NCBI RefSeq assembly: GCF_001653515.1
Contig: NZ_LYOY01000029.1
Location: 992,001 to 1,056,000, forward strand
DNA: 64,000 nt
Direction of reading: 5' to 3'
Origin: Streptomyces sp. ERV7
Lineage (GTDB): Bacteria > Actinomycetota > Actinomycetes > Streptomycetales > Streptomycetaceae
Under the pieces are notes generated by a model that made no database searches, had not been told where the DNA came from, and saw only the letters and a list, made by a program, of their open reading frames with translations. Each line of letters opens with the position of its first letter. Within the stretch, counting starts at the first letter, position 1. The position numbers and the translations under genes were made by a program. Shown here piece after piece: positions 63,686 to 64,000 of this stretch.

Positions 63686-64000
63686 TCAGCCCCGGGTGAG
63701 CTTCTTGTAGGTGGCGCGGTGCGGACGCGCCGCGTCGGCGCCGAGACGCTCGACCTTGTTCTTCTCGTACGACTCGAAGTTGCCCTCGAACCAGTACCAC
63801 TTCGAGTCGCCCTCGTACGCCAGGATGTGCGTCGCGACCCGGTCCAGGAACCAGCGGTCGTGGGAGATCACGACAGCGGCACCGGGGAACTCCAGGAGCG
63901 CGTTCTCCAGCGAGGAGAGCGTCTCGACGTCGAGGTCGTTGGTGGGCTCGTCGAGGAGCAGCAGGTTGCCGCCCTCCTTGAGCGTCAGCGCCAGGTTGAG
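63686..64000 (-). CDS. ettA: Energy-dependent translational throttle protein EttA, C-terminal part
   Basis: An ABC-F protein truncated by the window edge: 104 codons up to the stop at 63686 are present. Walker B region [20 protein letters not shown], the H-loop [20 protein letters not shown] and the typical tail [18 protein letters not shown] are clear. EttA binds the ribosomal E site and gates the first peptide bond according to ATP/ADP. The 5' part lies beyond 64000. Confidence 0.92.
   Translation of the reverse strand, partial: LNLALTLKEGGNLLLLDEPTNDLDVETLSSLENALLEFPGAAVVISHDRWFLDRVATHILAYEGDSKWYWFEGNFESYEKNKVERLGADAARPHRATYKKLTRG

Overview
The window reads as a Streptomyces (or very close actinomycete) chromosome. 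GC is very high, codon third positions are almost all G or C, many starts are GTG or TTG, ribosome sites are purine-rich, and the gene content is typical of the genus: a Nur-boxed Fe superoxide dismutase, a chitosan-sugar csn-like operon, a PknG-type kinase cluster, and many Tat/Sec-secreted hydrolases. No rRNA, tRNA, CRISPR array or intact insertion sequence was recognised.

Layout. 1-8.7 kb is an accessory, eroded stretch: the start of a secreted GH54 arabinofuranosidase, a DinB-like protein, a YbaK/EamA pair diverging from a LysR regulator, a secreted phospholipase-D-like protein, a ComB-like phosphatase, and a graveyard of fragments (transposase scrap, darcynin fragment, NmrA-like gene with its start lost, LysR scrap), then an AhpD-like protein. 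9-19.9 kb holds LtrA, small secreted proteins, a rifampicin-monooxygenase-like flavoprotein with a possible leader peptide, an HD phosphohydrolase, a divergent HxlR/SnoaL pair, a DUF4394 secreted protein, a PucR regulator, a DUF2975/XRE pair with a perfect inverted-repeat operator, and a secreted alpha/beta hydrolase.

20.1-29.2 kb is the most striking unit: five exported proteins in a row (ALF repeats plus an AbfB lectin domain; two tandem ricin-type lectins; another ALF protein; a 1448-residue ALF/coiled-coil/HINT polymorphic toxin) closed by a small cytosolic protein that is the natural immunity candidate, then a strong terminator. It looks like a lectin-armed polymorphic-toxin island whose C-terminal toxin domain I could not assign.

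29.2-47.6 kb is mostly core: NicO-type nickel/cobalt exporter behind a 5'-truncated TPR gene, bioY, two paralogous amino-acid permeases, sodF under a Nur box, DUF4240, a DsbA-like thioredoxin-fold protein, pepN, a CGNR zinc-finger protein, a subtilase, an M28 aminopeptidase and asd. 47.7-52.7 kb is a csnEFGH-like uptake and hydrolysis operon whose kinase gene is cut off and joined to the 3' part of a GlnH-like binding-protein gene. 52.7-61.1 kb continues as a GlnH / coiled-coil / PknG / PP2C / VWA / FHA signalling cluster; its GlnH lost its export signal and its FHA gene carries a frameshift. 61-64 kb has a PCMT-like methyltransferase, a truncated haemoglobin, a second cut-and-join (FtsX-like permease N-terminus against a convergent truncated gene), a thioesterase and the 3' end of ettA.

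A recurring theme is gene-to-gene joins without transposons (near 7.65, 31.75, 52.66 and 62.94 kb, probably also csnR loss near 47.6 kb). These suggest a history of internal deletions (or, less likely, assembly joins) that removed regulators, kinases and sensors while leaving flanking genes readable.
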